From: CAZPUS01 sp964589825
Lineage (GTDB): Bacteria > Fibrobacterota > Chitinivibrionia > Chitinivibrionales > WJKA01
Length of the DNA stretch: 15,791 nt
Assembly: GCA_964589825.1 (NCBI GenBank)
Contig: CAZPUS010000054.1
Coordinates: 1-15,791, forward strand
Direction of reading: 5' to 3'
The position numbers and the translations under genes are program-made. Of this stretch, positions 14,709 through 15,791 are shown piece after piece. The notes below the pieces were generated by a model. That model was not told the DNA's origin, did no database searches, and worked only from the letters and a program-made list of their open reading frames with translations. The stretch's first letter is position 1, and every line of letters begins with the position of its first letter.

Positions 14709-15486
14709 TTGCTCATCACCGTGATGCACTTGGCATCCGTGCTCTCTGTGAAGCACTGGGTGAGCCGCCCTCCAGTTGGTATCGCTCTCGTCGTTCGTGC
14801 AGCAGCAGAAAGGCATCTTTACGCAGCTCCCCGCGGCGATTGAAGCCCGCAGAGGAGGCGACTGTTCTACAAACATTGAACTCCACACGTTTTCGTGATA
14901 GGGCTCCCGGTGAAATATTCGCCACTCTGCTCGATGAGGGCACGTACCTGTGTTCGGAACGTACGATGTACCACATCCTTGCCCGGCATGGACAGAATGT
15001 CATCACATCAGGCGCCAGAGAGCTCCGCGGCAGCATCCGCGCCCTGAGTTGTTGGCAACAGGGCCAAATGAATTGTGGTCGTGGGATATTACCAAGCTCA
15101 AAGGGCCTGCCAAGTGGACCTGGTACTACCTGTACAAGATCATGGACGTTTTCAGCAGATACATAGTTGGGTGGATGGTTGCCCACCGTGAGTTGGCGCG
15201 TCTGGCAGAGGATTTAATCGCGGAAACGGTCCTCAAGCAGGAAATTGTCCCCGGCACTCTTACGATTCATGCCGATAACGGCAGCTCAATGACAGCAGCT
15301 ACCGTGGGACAGTTACTGCTGGATCTCGGCGTCGCCAAAACACATACGCGGCCACATGTCTCCAACGATAACCCATACTCGGAATCCGTGTTCAAAACGC
15401 TCAAATACGGTCCGAATTTTCCACAACGCTTCGTACGGGGAGTACCTGACGTGAAACAGCTCCCCGTCGAAGTCTGGATCAATTAA
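14705..15486 (+). pseudogene. IS3-family transposase orfB (DDE), frameshifted and internally deleted
   Basis: ATG 14705 begins MIAHHRDALGIRALCEALG, the usual OrfB start. The frame is correct to about 14998 (ILARHGQN), after which the product continues in the -1 frame (RRQRAPRQHPRPELLATGPN), so a 1-nt lesion lies near 14995-15006. The integrase core follows: first Asp in LWSWDITKLKG, second in IHADNGSSM, Glu in NPYSESVFKTLKYG. Then NFPQRF joins directly to VRGVPDVKQLPVEVWIN, which is the extreme C-terminus of the family. About 70 residues with the WYN...H-SGIG-type region are missing, so orfB is dead twice over. Confidence 0.8.
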
Positions 15487-15623
15487 CCAAATATCAAAGA
15501 GTTGGTAGATGAATCTGTGAGTCAAAAAAAATAAAAAAATGTCTCATTTTTATTGACAGGCACCGTGACAGAAAACGAAATTTCACAACGAACATCTGTC
15601 CCGCTTGAGATGGTGATGAAAAT

Positions 15624-15791
15624 ATGTCAGGAAGTTTGAAATATAAAGGAATGATTGCCCCGTGTGGGATGAATTGTGGGCTTTGCATAGGTCATCTTCG
15701 AAAAAGGAAACCCTGTGGGGGATGTCTGGGAAATAATGATATTACTAAGCCCGATGGGTGTAAAAGCTGCACTGTGGTTACGTGTGAGCAT
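15624..15791 (+). CDS. DUF3795-type Cys-rich protein, 5' part
   Basis: ATG 15624 opens a frame of 56 codons that runs without stop off the window end. The N-terminus KGMIAPCGMNCGLCIGHLRK and then PCGGCLGNN, GCKSCTVVTCEH match the layout of DUF3795 proteins (APCG-x-x-C-x-x-C near the start, then CxxC pairs). Cysteines are at 14, 18, 21, 31, 34, 46, 49 and 54, presumably binding metal. Function of the family is unknown to me. The Shine-Dalgarno is weak. The gene lies 77 bp beyond the IS right end; the frame upstream is not continuous, so it looks intact at its 5' end, not interrupted by the element. Confidence 0.75.
   Translation, partial: MSGSLKYKGMIAPCGMNCGLCIGHLRKRKPCGGCLGNNDITKPDGCKSCTVVTCEH

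Larger units (their letters stand above)
14184..15546 (+). mobile_element. Degenerate IS3-family insertion sequence
   Basis: An element of about 1.36 kb bounded by TGAGACA (14184-14190) and its complement TGTCTCA (15540-15546); the match extends 2 bp outward (AATGAGACA/TGTCTCATT). Inside are orfA (helix-turn-helix) and orfB (DDE integrase) in the IS3 arrangement. Both genes are frameshifted and orfB has lost an internal segment, so the copy cannot make transposase by itself. No clear target-site duplication is visible, so the exact ends are uncertain. An ACAGAA/TTCTGT dyad (14188-14204) lies just inside the left end. Confidence 0.85.

Noticed and set aside
15553..15558. TTGACA as an outward promoter at the IS right end
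   Set aside because: No -10-like hexamer at 16-18 bp downstream.

Overview
The window looks like a chromosomal segment of a Gram-negative bacterium of roughly balanced base composition. The diderm assignment rests on a five-gene MCE/Mla-type outer-membrane lipid-transport operon with a lipoprotein and a beta-barrel protein. The phylum cannot be read from the sequence. The gene mix (STAS-MlaE fusion, PK_C-type diadenylate cyclase, His-type Thi4, DUF3795) would suit an FCB-type or other non-proteobacterial lineage; that is inference.

Region 1 (1-832, minus): the 5' end of a tRNA cut by the window edge, with a clear sigma70-like promoter, and a YggS-type PLP-homeostasis protein. Region 2 (1203-5647, plus): four co-oriented genes with short gaps. 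They encode a Thi4 thiazole synthase of the sulfide-dependent (His, not Cys) type, a two-domain right-handed beta-helix protein of pectate-lyase-3 type without a visible signal peptide, an unrecognised 252-aa protein, and an extended SDR (NAD-dependent epimerase/dehydratase-like). Region 3 (5866-11326, minus): the operon mlaE(STAS)-mlaF-mlaD/mce-ABC auxiliary lipoprotein-PEGA/beta-barrel protein. In order these supply inner-membrane permease, ATPase, periplasmic substrate-binding MCE protein, lipoprotein partner and a likely outer-membrane component.

Region 4 (11327-11897) is a 571-bp divergent intergenic region unusually rich in symmetric elements: a 60-bp branched fold between an A6 and a T6 tract, three copies of AGTTATGT, a 32-bp nested dyad, and a good promoter for the next gene. 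Region 5 (11898-14073, plus): a small basic protein with two zinc-finger-like C4C/CPEH units ending in a strong intrinsic terminator, then a 463-aa protein reading as EIIA(Ntr-like)-PK_C-like-diadenylate cyclase (DAC). In that protein the EIIA phospho-His is replaced by Gln. It is the most interesting gene here: probably a c-di-AMP synthase carrying a degenerate PTS module, preceded by a leader with three hairpins.

Region 6 (14184-15546) is a decayed IS3-family insertion sequence: matching ends, orfA and orfB each frameshifted, and an internal orfB deletion whose junction falls at a repeated P-x-R-F motif. Region 7 (15624-end) is the start of a Cys-rich DUF3795-type gene cut by the window edge. 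No CRISPR array, rRNA or recognised riboswitch was seen.
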